Of a stretch of DNA of 64,000 nucleotides, positions 22,992-34,339 are shown in pieces (the first letter of the stretch is position 1; the number at the start of each line of letters is the position of its first letter). This DNA is from Phanerochaete sordida (lineage: Eukaryota; Basidiomycota; Agaricomycetes; Polyporales; Phanerochaetaceae), in assembly GCA_019973155.2 (NCBI GenBank), contig BPQB01000022.1, positions 1-64,000 on the forward strand, read 5' to 3'. The position numbers and the translations under genes are program-made. The notes beneath the pieces were generated by a model. The model worked only from the letters and a program-made list of their open reading frames with translations, was not told the origin of the DNA and searched no databases.

Positions 22992-24293
22992 ATGCTCAGG
23001 CTCTCCGCGTCCCTCGCGGCCCTTGTGGCCTTCATATCGGTAGCGGTATGTACCTATCGGTGCTGGTCTTGGTGTAGCTATGCGCCGACGTGCTCATAAC
23101 ATACCCAGGCTGCGTCGGTCCTGCCAAACACTGCCGCTGCCACGGTTGCTGCTCCAGGTGCGACGTCAACTGCCAAGCTGCACACGCTCGCCAAAGCCGC
23201 TGGCAAGCTCTACTTCGGTACCGCCACCGACAACCCTGAGTTGACCACTACTGCGTATACCGCGATCCTCAACGATGGTGCCATGTTTGGCCAGCTCACG
23301 GCTACCAACAGCATGAAGTGGGTAAGTGCAGCAGCTATCGTTGCACAGCGAAGCGCAGACTTACCAGGACGCCACCTCCAGGACGCAACCGAGCCCGAGC
23401 AAGGAGTCTTCACCTTCAGCGCCGGAGACCAAATCGCTAACATAGCCAAGGCCAACGGGATGCTTCTCCGTGGTACGCCTCACCATGCACTGTCCACAGA
23501 GACGCTGCTCACGGGTATGCGAAGGCCACAACTGCGTTTGGCACAACCAGCTCCCCAGCTGGGTATCCAGCGGCACCTTCACGGCCGCGCAGTTGACGTC
23601 AGTGATCCAAAACCACTGCGGTACGCTCGTGGGCCATTACAAGGGCCAGACGTATGCGTGGGACGTCGTGAACGAGCCGTTCAACGAGGACGGAACGTTC
23701 GGCGCGGACGTGTTCTTCAACGTGCTCGGCGAGTCATTCGTGCAAATCGCGTTGAAGGCCGCACGCGCCGCAGACCCTGCCGCGAAGCTGTACATCAACG
23801 AGTTCAACATCGAGTTCGCGGGTCCTAAGGCAACGGCAATGCTCAACCTCGTGAAGAGTCTCAAGGCGGCGAACGTCCCACTCGACGGCATAGGCTTCCA
23901 GAGTCACTTCATCGTCGGCGAGTTCAGCGGGCCCGCCCTGCAGACGCAGCTCTCGACATTCGCCGCGCAGGGCGTCGAGGTCGCGATCACGGAGCTTGAC
24001 GTGCGCATGACGCTCCCATCGACGCCTGCGTTGCTCGCGCAGCAGAAGACGGACTACAACAGCGTCATCACCGCCTGCATGAATGTCAAGGCTTGCGTCG
24101 GCGTCACCACCTGGGACTGGACCGACAAGTTCTCCTGGGTTCCCGGAACGTTTGCTGGCCAAGGCGCTGCTGATCCGTGGGACGAGGTATGTCCGGACCT
24201 TGGAAGACTGGGACAGATGCTGACGTATGGCGATTGCAGAACTTTGTCAAGAAACCCGCATTCGATGGTATCGCTACTGCATTTACCGCTTGA
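22992..24293 (+). CDS. endo-1,4-beta-xylanase, GH10 without CBM
   Basis: Five exons: 22992-23045, 23109-23321, 23382-23472, 23525-24186 and 24240-24293, about 357 residues. It is a close paralog of the gene at 18731-20227: the 91, 662 and 54 nt exons have identical lengths in both. The signal peptide (MLRLSASLAALVAFIS) is followed directly by an AASV-rich linker remnant and the GH10 barrel; the CBM1 exon and its introns are absent. The acid/base is Glu170 in WDVVNEPF and the nucleophile Glu276 in ITELDVRM. It should act on soluble or accessible xylan and lack the cellulose tethering of its partner. Intact, with no sign of decay. Confidence 0.96.
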
Positions 24294-24639
24294 GTCTGAT
24301 GTTCCATTCGACCGCGTGCTTAGCGTACTTATCATGACCGTTGGCAATCCTCACAAGTGTTTCCGTATCATGATATGTCCATTTTCTAGCGTCTCAGCTC
24401 TATGTCATGCCAGACAATCAGACAGCAGAGCCCTGATGGATGCTCATCAGCAAAGGTCGTCTTTGAGATACGCTGACACTACACACCTCGTTGATATAGG
24501 TGTTACGCTCATTGGCTCACGACGCCTCGTCTGCCAACACGTGAGCTCGCTCAATTCAAACCTTGCGCTGATAACGTCTTGATGAACGGAGATATCATGT
24601 CGGAATTCGATGTGTCGGTCGATGTCGAGATTTTATTCA
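24294..24639. other. intergenic, no supported gene
   Basis: Corresponds in the mirrored layout to the place of the dehydrogenase and the 3' part of CCT3, neither of which I can detect here. Confidence 0.45.
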
Positions 24640-25110
24640 CTGAAGGCGAAGATAATAGACGAAGGGTGATCGTCGCGCTCAAGCGGCGGTAGAGGACGCG
24701 GAAGAATGTCTCCGCCTTTATAGACTATTATTATCAGGGCGCGCCACCGCGACAAGGGAAGGACACGCACCGAGGCATACAACACTTTTATACTGGTGTC
24801 GTGCTCTCTCTCGTGTCTGGCTGGCGTGACCAAATTCTTCACCGTCGTGTGTGCAGAAGCAATGTTCCACGCGATCGCTTCGTCACTCTGCAGATATTTG
24901 TGAGCGTGTACGCGCGGAATGTGGCATAGGCACGTGCAGAACGCCACCTACTTGGTCGAATGTTATCATTGACATTGTCTTCGATGCAAAATGTGCCTAA
25001 ATACCATCAACAACGATCTACGCGCGACATGAGCACAGCCAGTACGCGCTGAAGAGGAACAGGGACACACCTCTGCCCCGTTTGCAGCCGCATGTTGGGA
25101 CTCTGTGTCT
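24640..25110 (-). pseudogene. decayed 5' fragment of CCT3
   Basis: Read on the minus strand, this stretch follows CCT3 from its second intron to the start of exon 5. Recognisable pieces include GGTGGCGTTCTGCACGTGC (for the exon 3 end and donor), CAGAGTGACGAAGCGATCGC, GGTGAAGAATTTGGTC, the intron with GTGCGTGTCC and CGCGGTGGCGCG, and CTTGAGCGCGACGATCACC. Intron as well as exon sequence is preserved, so it arose by DNA duplication, not by reverse transcription. It has many substitutions, gaps and frame breaks, and the rest of the gene is missing. It lies just beyond the second tRNA-Glu, as CCT3 lies beyond the first. Confidence 0.8.
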
Positions 25111-25322
25111 TCTGTCGTGTCCACCGCTTGGGGGTCGTGTCTGGACTGCACTGTTGATGATCGGTCAGCTACCTCGGGCTAGAGTATAGGGGACGTACTC
25201 ACCAGAACAGCGGATGTCATGTCTATATCTCAAAGTGGGGGACGGAAAGCGGCGTAGACGCGGATGGAGAATGACACCAGCTGCTGCTTAGTCAGCAAGG
25301 ATTATCAGCACGGATAAAAAGA

Positions 25323-25394
25323 TTCCGACACGGGGAATCGAACCCCGGGCTATCGCGTGAGAGGCGATAATGTTAGCCACTACACCATATCGGA
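25323..25394 (-). tRNA. tRNA-Glu (anticodon CTC), second copy
   Basis: Base-for-base identical to the tRNA at 14638-14709 but on the minus strand. The T run for Pol III termination is the A5 at 25316-25320 on the plus strand. The cloverleaf is intact, so it has been kept functional or homogenised while the neighbouring CCT3 copy decayed. Confidence 0.95.
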
Positions 25395-26311
25395 TATATA
25401 AAGGAAACACATAGGATTAGTATCATGCGCATGTGCAGGTAGGTGTTCGAAGTATGTTCGCGCTTGCCGCCTTCCTCGCTTTCGCCCGATGTGCAGAGCC
25501 TCGTCAAAGCGGTAATGTTTTCCTTTTGCGCTGTGTTATGTCTTGCTGATATTTCTTCATCGGTAATATTTGCACGTAACCCCATCTAACGCGCTCCAGA
25601 GGGCTTCACTGTACGTGACCTGGTCACGGTATCGCAAAAGAGGTCCAAGTCTCTCCGGCCTCGACCTGCGCCAGCGTATGAATGCGACATTGTATTCGTG
25701 TACCTCCTATGAAGCAGAATCTGCGCGCTCTCGTGTTGCACCAAGTTCCAACAACCTAATCAGTCTTTTGTGCAGCCCTGAAGTCTGGTACACGAGTCGC
25801 ATTCCGTCTTCCACCGTCGTCATCAGGTACTGTGAGGTGAACTTTCCTCAGGGAATGGACACGGAATCGCAGCCACTTGACTTGCTCTCTGGTTCTAACA
25901 GCCACGAGTCTAGAGATTGCTGTAGCGAACGAGACACGTTCATGACTCTACATGTGGTCGACGCCAGCAGCGGTAAGTTTGAACTCTGTCTGTCTGGTCC
26001 CTACCCCATTTGACTCTAGCGAGCAGATGTATACACCACTGCTATATTCCTGGGAGAAAGACATAGCGATTGGAGCGCTCATGAACGTTCCGGATTTCAT
26101 AACATCTGCGTCGTGGAGTCGATGTGTGAGCCACGGTTGCATCTGACGGAAAGTTGGTACGCACGACCTCTGACACTTATCCGACTCGGCCTCTGACTGA
26201 ACGTGTGTGGGCGCCGTAAGAGAGCCTGTATATATTCCGAAGCTTCCTTGGCTGGTACATAAGGCGAGTTTGGTCCGTTGCAGATCTTTGGACCAAGCCT
26301 CGCAGTTAGCC
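25395..26311. other. intergenic, no supported gene
   Basis: A 147-codon frame at 25570-26013 has no recognisable motif. A TATATAT at 26229-26235 is a probable core promoter element, 77 nt before the ATG at 26312. Confidence 0.5.
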
Positions 26312-27103
26312 ATGGACTCATCCCCTTTCTCAGCGTACATAAAGGTCGCTGTGCTCATCATCGCCTCCATATGCACGCATATATCGTTCATATCCCCTAC
26401 CTCCAACCCACCTCTGGAAGAGCGAGCCAAGTACGCAGAGAAACGGAAATCGTTTTTCGGTGACGACGGTTTAAGTGCCACCCATTCGACGTGTGCCATG
26501 ACGGTGAGCCCCCTGTTCTTTCCCTCGTGTAACAGAGGCTGATCCTGCCGTCGTGTTCTATAGTATATCTTTCACCTCGTTAGCGCCTTCCACGCCCTCG
26601 CCATCCTGTCTGCTCTCGCGCTTCCTATTCCCCAAGCATTTCGCGAGCTATTGCCTGAAGGCGTCGGCTCGCCGACACTCAGCTACGAGCTGCTGCTTGG
26701 CTTCGGGCTCTTAGCTATCGGCACCATCATCCGCATTCTCAGCTATCGAGCCCTCGACCGCTTCTTCACGTTCTATCTCGCCATCCGCGAAGGCCACAGA
26801 CTCGTGACTACCGGACCGTACTCCATCGTCAGGCACCCCAGCTATACCGGAGGTTACCTGGGCGTTATCGGCCTCTCACTCATCCATCTCGGCCCTGGCT
26901 CAACTTTCGCAGAGCTGCATCTCTGGTATACTACACTGGGCCGTATCGCTGGGATGTGTCAATGCGCTGCCGTATTTTACGTGGTCTGGACGATATACGT
27001 GCGGATGCCGAAGGAGGATGCAGTGTTGAGAGAGAGGTTCGGGGATGAATGGCAGGCGTGGGCAAAGCGTACGCCGTACAAGCTTCTACCCGGCGTTTAC
27101 TAG
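26312..27103 (+). CDS. isoprenylcysteine methyltransferase-like protein 4
   Basis: Two exons, 26312-26503 and 26564-27103, about 243 residues. The junction is phase 0 at the same position as in the three copies at 7.4-11.5 kb. The cofactor core reads YLAIREGHRLVTTGPYSIVR, then HPSYTGG; the tail is FGDEWQAWAKRTPYKLLPGVY. Hydrophobic helices span most of exon 2, predicting a multi-pass ER-type membrane protein using S-adenosylmethionine. In the mirrored layout around 21.6 kb it is the outward-pointing counterpart of ICMT-like 3. Intact. Confidence 0.88.
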
Positions 27104-28039
27104 GGTCCTAGCTTTTGTGAGAGACCCTTTGCTCTGTTTCAGTAATCGAGCTGACTGATACAATATTGCACAACAGGGCTCGGCTGGTAGCACAGTATAA
27201 CGCCCAAGAAGCACAAGGTCTTCTCGTATGATTGGTACACGACTCGGTATAGAAGAACGTTGTTCCACTTGGAGCTTCCATCTTTCTTCCAAGAGTACAG
27301 AGTTGACACTCCGCTTGCTGATAACACATCGAAGGTAGACCTAATAATTCAAAATTCCAGAATCGGTGGTCTGAGTTGCAACCTGGGTACGCTTGCGTCA
27401 CTTTTATTTTGGACGCCCCCCTCACGTCCCGCACTTTCTAGCTCGCTCAGCGAGCGCCTGGGTCCTTTCTCCGTGAGAGAGCCTCGAGCTCTGCGAGAGA
27501 CCTTTGTTAGTTGATGGGTCCAGGCACAGCGCTGAGCGCTGCAGCAACCGGTTGACCCAGCACCCGACTTGTGCTGAGGGTAATACGTCATCTGCTCTCG
27601 CATATCCAGCGTAGCCACGCTTACCCTCCTTCGGCCTTCGTGAAGATTCATCCAGGCGGAGTGCGCAGCCTCGCGAGCAAGCATGCGTTCTGATTTTGCC
27701 TACATTCCAGGAGTCCACGGACTCTATCCCACGTCGCTCACGCGAAGAACAGGACCGTCAAGATTTCCTGCGAGGGCTGGAGCAAGGGATCGGAGGTGCG
27801 CACGAGGAGGCCTGCCAACGCGGAGCGCTGATTCTGATACGGAATAGATGTCCACGCGTCGACAACTCCTCGCATGCCAGTCCTGACATTTTTCCAGTGA
27901 CGGCTGAAGTCGCTGATCTAAGCTCAGCAAAAGCCCGTCTACGTTTCGTATGGAAGAAGAACGTAGTGGGACAGTGTAAATACATCCCGTCGACGCGCGG
28001 GTGTCATGGTCACTTCCCCTCGTCTTCCCGAACCTCATC
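27104..28039. other. intergenic; contains duplicated upstream block
   Basis: No supported gene. About 27690-27960 is related to 63700-63450 on the opposite strand: both encode REEQDR, a GGA/GGARE stretch and ALILI in the same order. It is thus part of the segment that was copied with the carboxypeptidase gene. Confidence 0.5.
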
Positions 28040-30354
28040 ATGTTTCCTCGACTTTGGCCGGTCGCCTTTGCAACACTGCTGCTGCCGATACTCGGTTTGC
28101 ATGGTCGCATGATGTCGAAGGCAGATATACAGGCAGAGCAGGCTATCTTCAACGCTCAGCGCTTTGCTACGCTGGCCGCTTCGTCAGGGCATACGAGGAG
28201 CACCGGAGTGCAGAGCATCTCGTTCTCTAACCCGAAAGCTGCCGGTATGCGTCTAATGCTACGCTGACGTGGCTAAGAGGGCTAACACATCGCTAGAATT
28301 CTACGTCGATGGCACTGCCATTCCTGAGGTCGACTTCGACTTGGGGCCCAGCTGGGCAGGTCTTATGCCTATTAGCGGAGCCGTAAATGAGACGCGCAAG
28401 GTTCCGTGGAAATTGTCACTCGTGTGGGGGCTACGCTAACTTCTCCATTCTCTCGCAGCTCTATTTCTGGTTCTTCCCCCCTGGTCCTGAGGGAAGCCTT
28501 GACGACCTCATTTTCTGGTTCGTGCTGCGAATATTTTTGACTCTCATGCACTGTCATGACTGATCTCGGAATATTTAGGACTAATGGTGGCCCAGGCTGC
28601 TCCTCACTCGAAGGCCTCCTGCAGGAGAATGGAGTTAGTATCGCTCCTTGTTGCTGCTTTTACTCTTGCTGACTCAGACCGGTCAGCCGTTTAGCTGGAG
28701 CCCTGGTCAAGCGAAGGCGACGCAGAACCAGTATAGCTGGACGAACCTCTCGAGTGTGCTCTGGGTTGAGCAGCCCGTCGGCACCGGCTTTTCCCAGGGA
28801 ATCCCGAACATTCGCGTACGTGAAACTCTACCGCCTGTTTGCGTTAGTATCTGAAAAATGTCCCAGGACGAGAACGACCTCGCGGAGCAATTCGTCGGGT
28901 TCATGCAACAGTTCCTCGAAGTCTTTTCTGAGCTCAAGGGAAAGAACTTCTATCTCACCGGAGAAAGCGTAAGCATCCTGGCTCTCTGGGCCTAAAACAC
29001 ACTAATTCCGTTCGCTTACAGTACGCTGGGATGTACGTCCCTCGTAAGTACATTTTGCCGCGCCCTCGCTGCAGAGCTCATTCATGAGATATAGATATTA
29101 CCCACTACATCTACGAACATCCCACTGCTCTCGACCTCAAGACGAAGGGATTTTGGATCTCGGACCGTACGCGCCCGTCCATTCAATCAATCACCTAACT
29201 GCCCTCATCTACTCTTGAAAAAGCTTCAATTGGCTATGACGTTATCCAGCAAGAGATGCCAGCCGTGAATTTCGTCAAGCAGTACCAGAACGTCTTCGCG
29301 CTCAAGTAAGCATGATCTACATCATATCGTGTGCAATCCGTTCTTACCTTGTCGTCAGCGGGACGTTCATGGCGCATATTGAGTCAATCGCGGACTCGTG
29401 CGGATACACGGACTACAGCAAGAAGTTCGTCACGTACCCACCCAAAGGCCCGCTCCCAGTGCCCAGAACCAATAACGAGGGTGCCGCTGGCTGCAAGGTG
29501 TGGAAACAGATCTTCAAGGCTGCAGTGCTGACAAACCCTGCATTCAACATCTACCGCATTTTCGACACGGTGCGCTCACAACGCTCCGCGCGGCCCTCCG
29601 AGACTTCGACTGATGCGCGCGCATGATAGTGGCCGGTCCTGTGGGACGTCCTCGGCTTCCCGGGATCCTTCTCCCAGGCGCAGACGCTCCCGCTGTACTT
29701 CGACCGTGCCGACGTGAAGCAGGCTATCCACGCCCCCGTCCACGTCACGTGGAGCGAGTGCGCAAATATCCACGTCTTCCCGACAGGTGACAACAGCGCA
29801 CCGTCCTTCACCATTCTGCCGAACATTATAGAGAAGAGTGAGCGCGCGGTCATCGTCCACGGCCTCGCGGACTACGTCCTCATGGCGGAGGGCACGCGCG
29901 CAGTCATCCAGAAGTACGTTCCTCTGCGAAACGTGTTGCGATTTCTCTGACTCGTCCTTCACATCGTAGCATCACCTGTAAGCCTACTCCTGCTACATAT
30001 CATCCTGTGTGGTCATCTCTGACACCGTGCTCAGGGCATGGCCTGCAGGGTTTCCAGACACCGATCAAGGAAGACACCTTCATCGTCGACGGCATGGGCG
30101 CGCTGGGACGCATGCATTCCGAGCGCGGACTCACGTATTACGAGGTCGCACTCAGTGGTCACATGTATGTTCTGTTCCTCCCTCCGCTGTCCACGTCGAT
30201 GTCTGTGCTGACAGTGCGTTGCAGGGTTCCCCAATTCTCGCCCAAGGTAAGCACGTCGATGACGGAAACGCTGTCCAAAAATACTGATAGACCTATCCTG
30301 CAGGCTGCGTTCCAGATTATGGAGTATCTGATGGGCTTCCGTGATGCGCCATGA
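28040..30354 (+). CDS. secreted serine carboxypeptidase, family S10
   Basis: Fifteen exons, about 514 residues: 28040-28244, 28297-28400, 28459-28517, 28579-28633, 28678-28815, 28867-28968, 29022-29043, 29095-29166, 29224-29305, 29359-29569, 29630-29913, 29970-29977, 30035-30164, 30225-30246 and 30304-30354. Every phase closes. S10 enzymes remove C-terminal residues from peptides at acid pH, in the vacuole or outside the cell. A signal peptide (MFPRLWPVAFATLLLPILG) supports secretion. Marks: YFWFFPP, WTNGGPGCSSLEGLLQENG (oxyanion region), VEQPVGTGFS, catalytic Ser221 in GES|YAGMYVP, split across exons 6 and 7, Asp431 in HGLADYVL and His490 in GHMVP. Exon 12 is only 8 nt. The upstream ATG at 28001 would remove the signal-like start. 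A dead inverted copy is at 61039-63344. Confidence 0.95.
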
Positions 30355-30472
30355 GTTCCGCAAACCGTGTCATCGCTTGTCATCTCGACGCTAGCTACCG
30401 CCATACGAGACGATTCCCATTATCCGCGGTCAATTGCGTACCCTGACTCTAGACTATACAACGTATGCTTCC

Positions 30473-33400
30473 TTACGCATCCCCTTTGTCACCACCTTGT
30501 CCTCGCCATATCATCTCGAATTCCCCGATTGCCTGTTCATGATCGTTCGTCGGCTGCTGAAATAGAGATGCTGCTCGGGGCAGCGACGCGTAATATGACC
30601 TCTGGGAGTGCTCCATGCGATACCGTTCGCCGCCGTTGGCGTTCGGCACGTCCGCGTTGTCTGCAAGCATGGTGTCCCGTTGGAGACTGTCCCGACATAC
30701 TTCGGATAACATGACCCCCACGCTTTGCTCTTCCTCGGTGTAGTTCTGCGACTCGAGCTGGCCCGGCAGCTCACGCGGCGATAACGAACCGGTGCTTACG
30801 GCCGCGTCCCACTGCTGAGATCGAAGGTATCCATATCTGGACGACCCCTCGGAAGCGGGAGTAGGAAGGAATGGCGGTGCTGTGAGGACATTGAGGCCAA
30901 TGAAAGTGTCCAGCGCGGGATTGTCGACGAAGCTCTTGTCTGATCTGCGTGTGTTTTTCTCGTCCAGGTTTCCGTCAGAGGAAAACGCAGGAGCAGCGTT
31001 TGGTCTCGATGCTTGAGATAGAGATCCCCAGATACGTTGCACTGCCAGCGGTAGGATGCGCTTGTGGAACATGTAGTTATTCCATGTGAGCTCGCTACGA
31101 CCAGTTTCCGATGGCAATGGAAGGAAGATGTGGCACTGCTCAACGTTGGCGCACTTGTCACTGGGAGGCAATGGTTGAGGCTGTTCATGGAGCGTCCATG
31201 GACACTCAGGGAGCTCGCAGTGTCCGTCTCGATGTGCAGAAGTGAGGGCATAGTGCAGCTGTCTTCGTAGATTGGGTCGATCTCCGATGAGCGCATCCAA
31301 GTGATAGGCCCTTTCGAAAGTGTGGAAGAGGCGTCTGGTAAGGACAGATGGGAGTCCAACAAGGTGATGCATGTCTTCACAAAACCAGCGCATTTGTTTG
31401 ATCCATTCTTCGTCGACGCTGATTGCATTCCAGCGTTTGTCGCGCGAAGTACAGTTTGAGATGAATTCAGCAGCTATGATAACCTTGTGCAGAATTCGAG
31501 CGATGTTGGGAGATACATCCGGGCCGTCATGGTTTCGGAAGGCCTCCAGCCATCTGATCAGAATTTCGATGAAGGTATAGAGCTGTAGGGTCATGGAGCC
31601 GTTGATGTTACTGATCTCAAGCCCCCAGAGTATTTCCTCGTAATCGGATAGTACTGTATTGCCTAGAGGTTCGAATGCTAGCAATGTTTACAATCAGCGT
31701 CGGTGCGCCAAAAGAAATGAGATGAATAACACTTACTGATACCTTTGCGTTTTGAGTCCCACTGGATGCGCCCATGTCGGAGGGTCAGCGATAGGATGTC
31801 TGCAGAAATCGCTGATAATACTGGTGCGTGTAACTTGCTTGGCTGGCTTCCCGTTGCCGCCAGGAAGATGGGCCATGTATCAGTGTCTTCATGAGGTGAA
31901 GGGAGCCTGAAGAGCAGACCAAACGTTGTCATGGCACGCGTGCGTGCTAGACATAGCTCGGCAAGGCCAATGTCGGCATTCTGAACACGCTGGGAAAAGT
32001 AGTCGCAATCCGCATGGAGGGTGAGGGTATGGATAGAAGCGAGGGCTTGGATTTTTGATCCCTGGTTGATCTTGGACTCGGAAGCTCTATGACGGGCGAA
32101 TGAGACGTACAGATGATCTGCGTCTGGAGCAGAGACACCCGCGTCGTGTCGCACCAGCGATTGGATCACGATAGCTGAAGGCGGAGGTAGAAGTGCATTG
32201 TGAGGCTTGGCTGGACAATCGTTCTCGATAGACCACGATATACACCAGTCCGTGACGATGCGAATACTGTCCACCCAGTGGGCATCCTCGAACGTGGGGA
32301 TCGTAGAATGAATTCCAGCTGTGCATTGGCTGATGAAATCGTTGACTTGCGCCGTCTGCGATGACTGCTTCACCCATGCTAGAGCTCGCATGAGGTGGCT
32401 TGTCTCGGAGATATGGGTGATAAGAGCAGCAGCTATATTCCGCGGAGGGATGTTCTTGGTGGCTTCGAAGCGCAGCTCCCGCTGGGCAGCACGAAGGAGA
32501 TCGTTGGCCTCGACTATTCGCCGCTTGTCTGATACAATGGCGTGACACTTGGGAATATCAAGGTCGCGGTTGCGCCACGTTGCCGGGGGAACTGACCAGC
32601 TCATCTCGTCGTCGTAGAGCCCTGCACGGAAGGCATGGGTCGCTGTTGTAAAACAGCGCCGCCAAAAGCCCCTGTGGACACCTGTAGCTTCCCATTGGTT
32701 TCGCATGACATGATAGCAGTATAGGAAGGGGAAGAATAGGAACTGTGCGCCGTAGAGGCATGCCCATGCAGTTGGCGACCGGTACGGACAGCGCCTGGAA
32801 AATATTGGCATGAGAGTGAATGCGGCGAAGGCTCCCAGGAAAAGGGAGATGAAAAGCGTTACGACGCGTGCGACTGTGTCATCGAGCGTCCACAGGAGGA
32901 TGATAACCCCAGTAAGGAAGAGAATCATGGCCAGTTCGAGGAGAATGGGTATCGACGCCAGGACAGTGCGAACCTGCCACGCATCCCAGGCCTCAACACG
33001 GAGCTGGCGAACAAGAATATTTTCGCGGGGGACTGCCAGCGGTGAGTTCCACTTGATGTACTCGCGGATCCACTGCTTTGCAAGGATGCTGAACAGAGCA
33101 GCAGCGAGGCCGTAGACGAGGCTGAGGAAAAGGAGGGCGTTAATCCAGCGAGCTGCAGTCGTTGGAGTGAACGGTGTCGAGAGCGCACTCGAGAGGGTGC
33201 TCAGGGTGTGGCTCAAACCTTCCGAAATGGTACTGTTGATCGCGCGAAATTGCATTGCAACACTGAGCGCAAGTAGCTGATTGGTCGTGTCGCCACCGCT
33301 TTGCTGAAGCATTGGATATGTGCCGACAAGGAACGCTGTAAGGATCGCTGAGAAGAGACCCGCCTGCTAGGCTTATCAGCAAATCGCACACTCGGCAGGC

Positions 33401-33750
33401 GTATTATGTCTACTTGCAAATACGAGAAGTGTGTCGATGTCGTCTGCATAGTCTTCCATCTCTCCGATATCGTGGGTCATAAGATGCTCCTCAATTCCTG
33501 CCCATCCAGGAAGCTTTTCGTCTGGTAACTGCTGACAGTGAAGTAAATTTATCTGTTCAATCGAAGCGCTTTGTGTGGACGCACCGATGTGCCAGGGTTC
33601 ATTCCTCGACGCCTCCCATAGCGCATCCCAAAACGTTTGGAAGAGGACGACATCGCAGTGATACAAGTTGCGCACTGCCAGTAATCTGGGTGGAGGAACG
33701 CAGACGTGCGACCAGAGAGGGAACCCAAATGCGGGCTTGCATGGAAGCAT
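30473..33750 (-). CDS. DUF6535 multi-pass membrane protein
   Basis: Three exons on the minus strand: about 33750-33418, 33363-31737 and 31677-30473, about 1054 residues. The DUF6535 domain, found in mushroom-forming fungi, is plain: DDIDTLLVFAGLFSAILTAF, SLVYGLAAALFSILAKQWIR, and further helices LLELAMILFLTGVIILLW and VVTLFISLFLGAFAAFTLMP. The long remainder is soluble, with no motif I know. The first intron needs a GC donor (TTT|GCAAGT, acceptor CAG) to give the conserved VFAGLFS; no GT donor fits the phase. The true start is uncertain: the first in-frame ATG is at 33750, but another short exon may exist. Function is unknown. It converges with the carboxypeptidase gene, 118 nt apart, and its 3' end is duplicated at 60655-60912. 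Confidence 0.8.
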
Positions 33751-34339
33751 AGTCCGATGAGAGGAAGGCTGTGTCGGGGTCCAGGCAGACCCCAGAGCGT
33801 GCTTGTCGACTACAGGCCCAGGGCGTCGCAGAAGCTACAGTGACTGAGTGATTGAGTTCTTCGTGGCGGTGTGCCACACAGCCGCCAAGTGCATCATAAA
33901 CCTGCGCCGCGAGCCCTTGTCGAAGGAACACTTCTTCATGTCATCACTGCACGGAATTGATACCAGTCCAGGAACGTGGTGCCGAATCCTCTCCCGTCTG
34001 CTCGATTCCAAAGGTACTAACGCAAAGAAACAGGCGGGTCGAATGGCAGTGTATTCTGATCTAATAACTGCAGTGCGCCCAGTACGTCAATGTAGTGATT
34101 TGACAGCTTTGCCGGAAGGCTGGCGGTAATGCACATCCGAGAACTTGCCGAGAACTGACCAGGTACCATGAGGTAGTATCTCCATCTTGATGCTGTTCAG
34201 GAGCAGTAGTCTACCAAGACCCCTCCAGCCATATGTTGCGGTGTTTAATGCGAGTCTTTATACATGGTAAGATAACATTGGCAAAAAGCAACCAGACCAA
34301 GCGCTGTGTATTTTCTATCCTACACTCTTCCTAGTCATC
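33751..34339. other. intergenic, no supported gene
   Basis: Lies between the 5' side of the DUF6535 gene and the 3' end of the aminotransferase gene. It may hold the true first exon of the DUF6535 gene. Confidence 0.45.
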
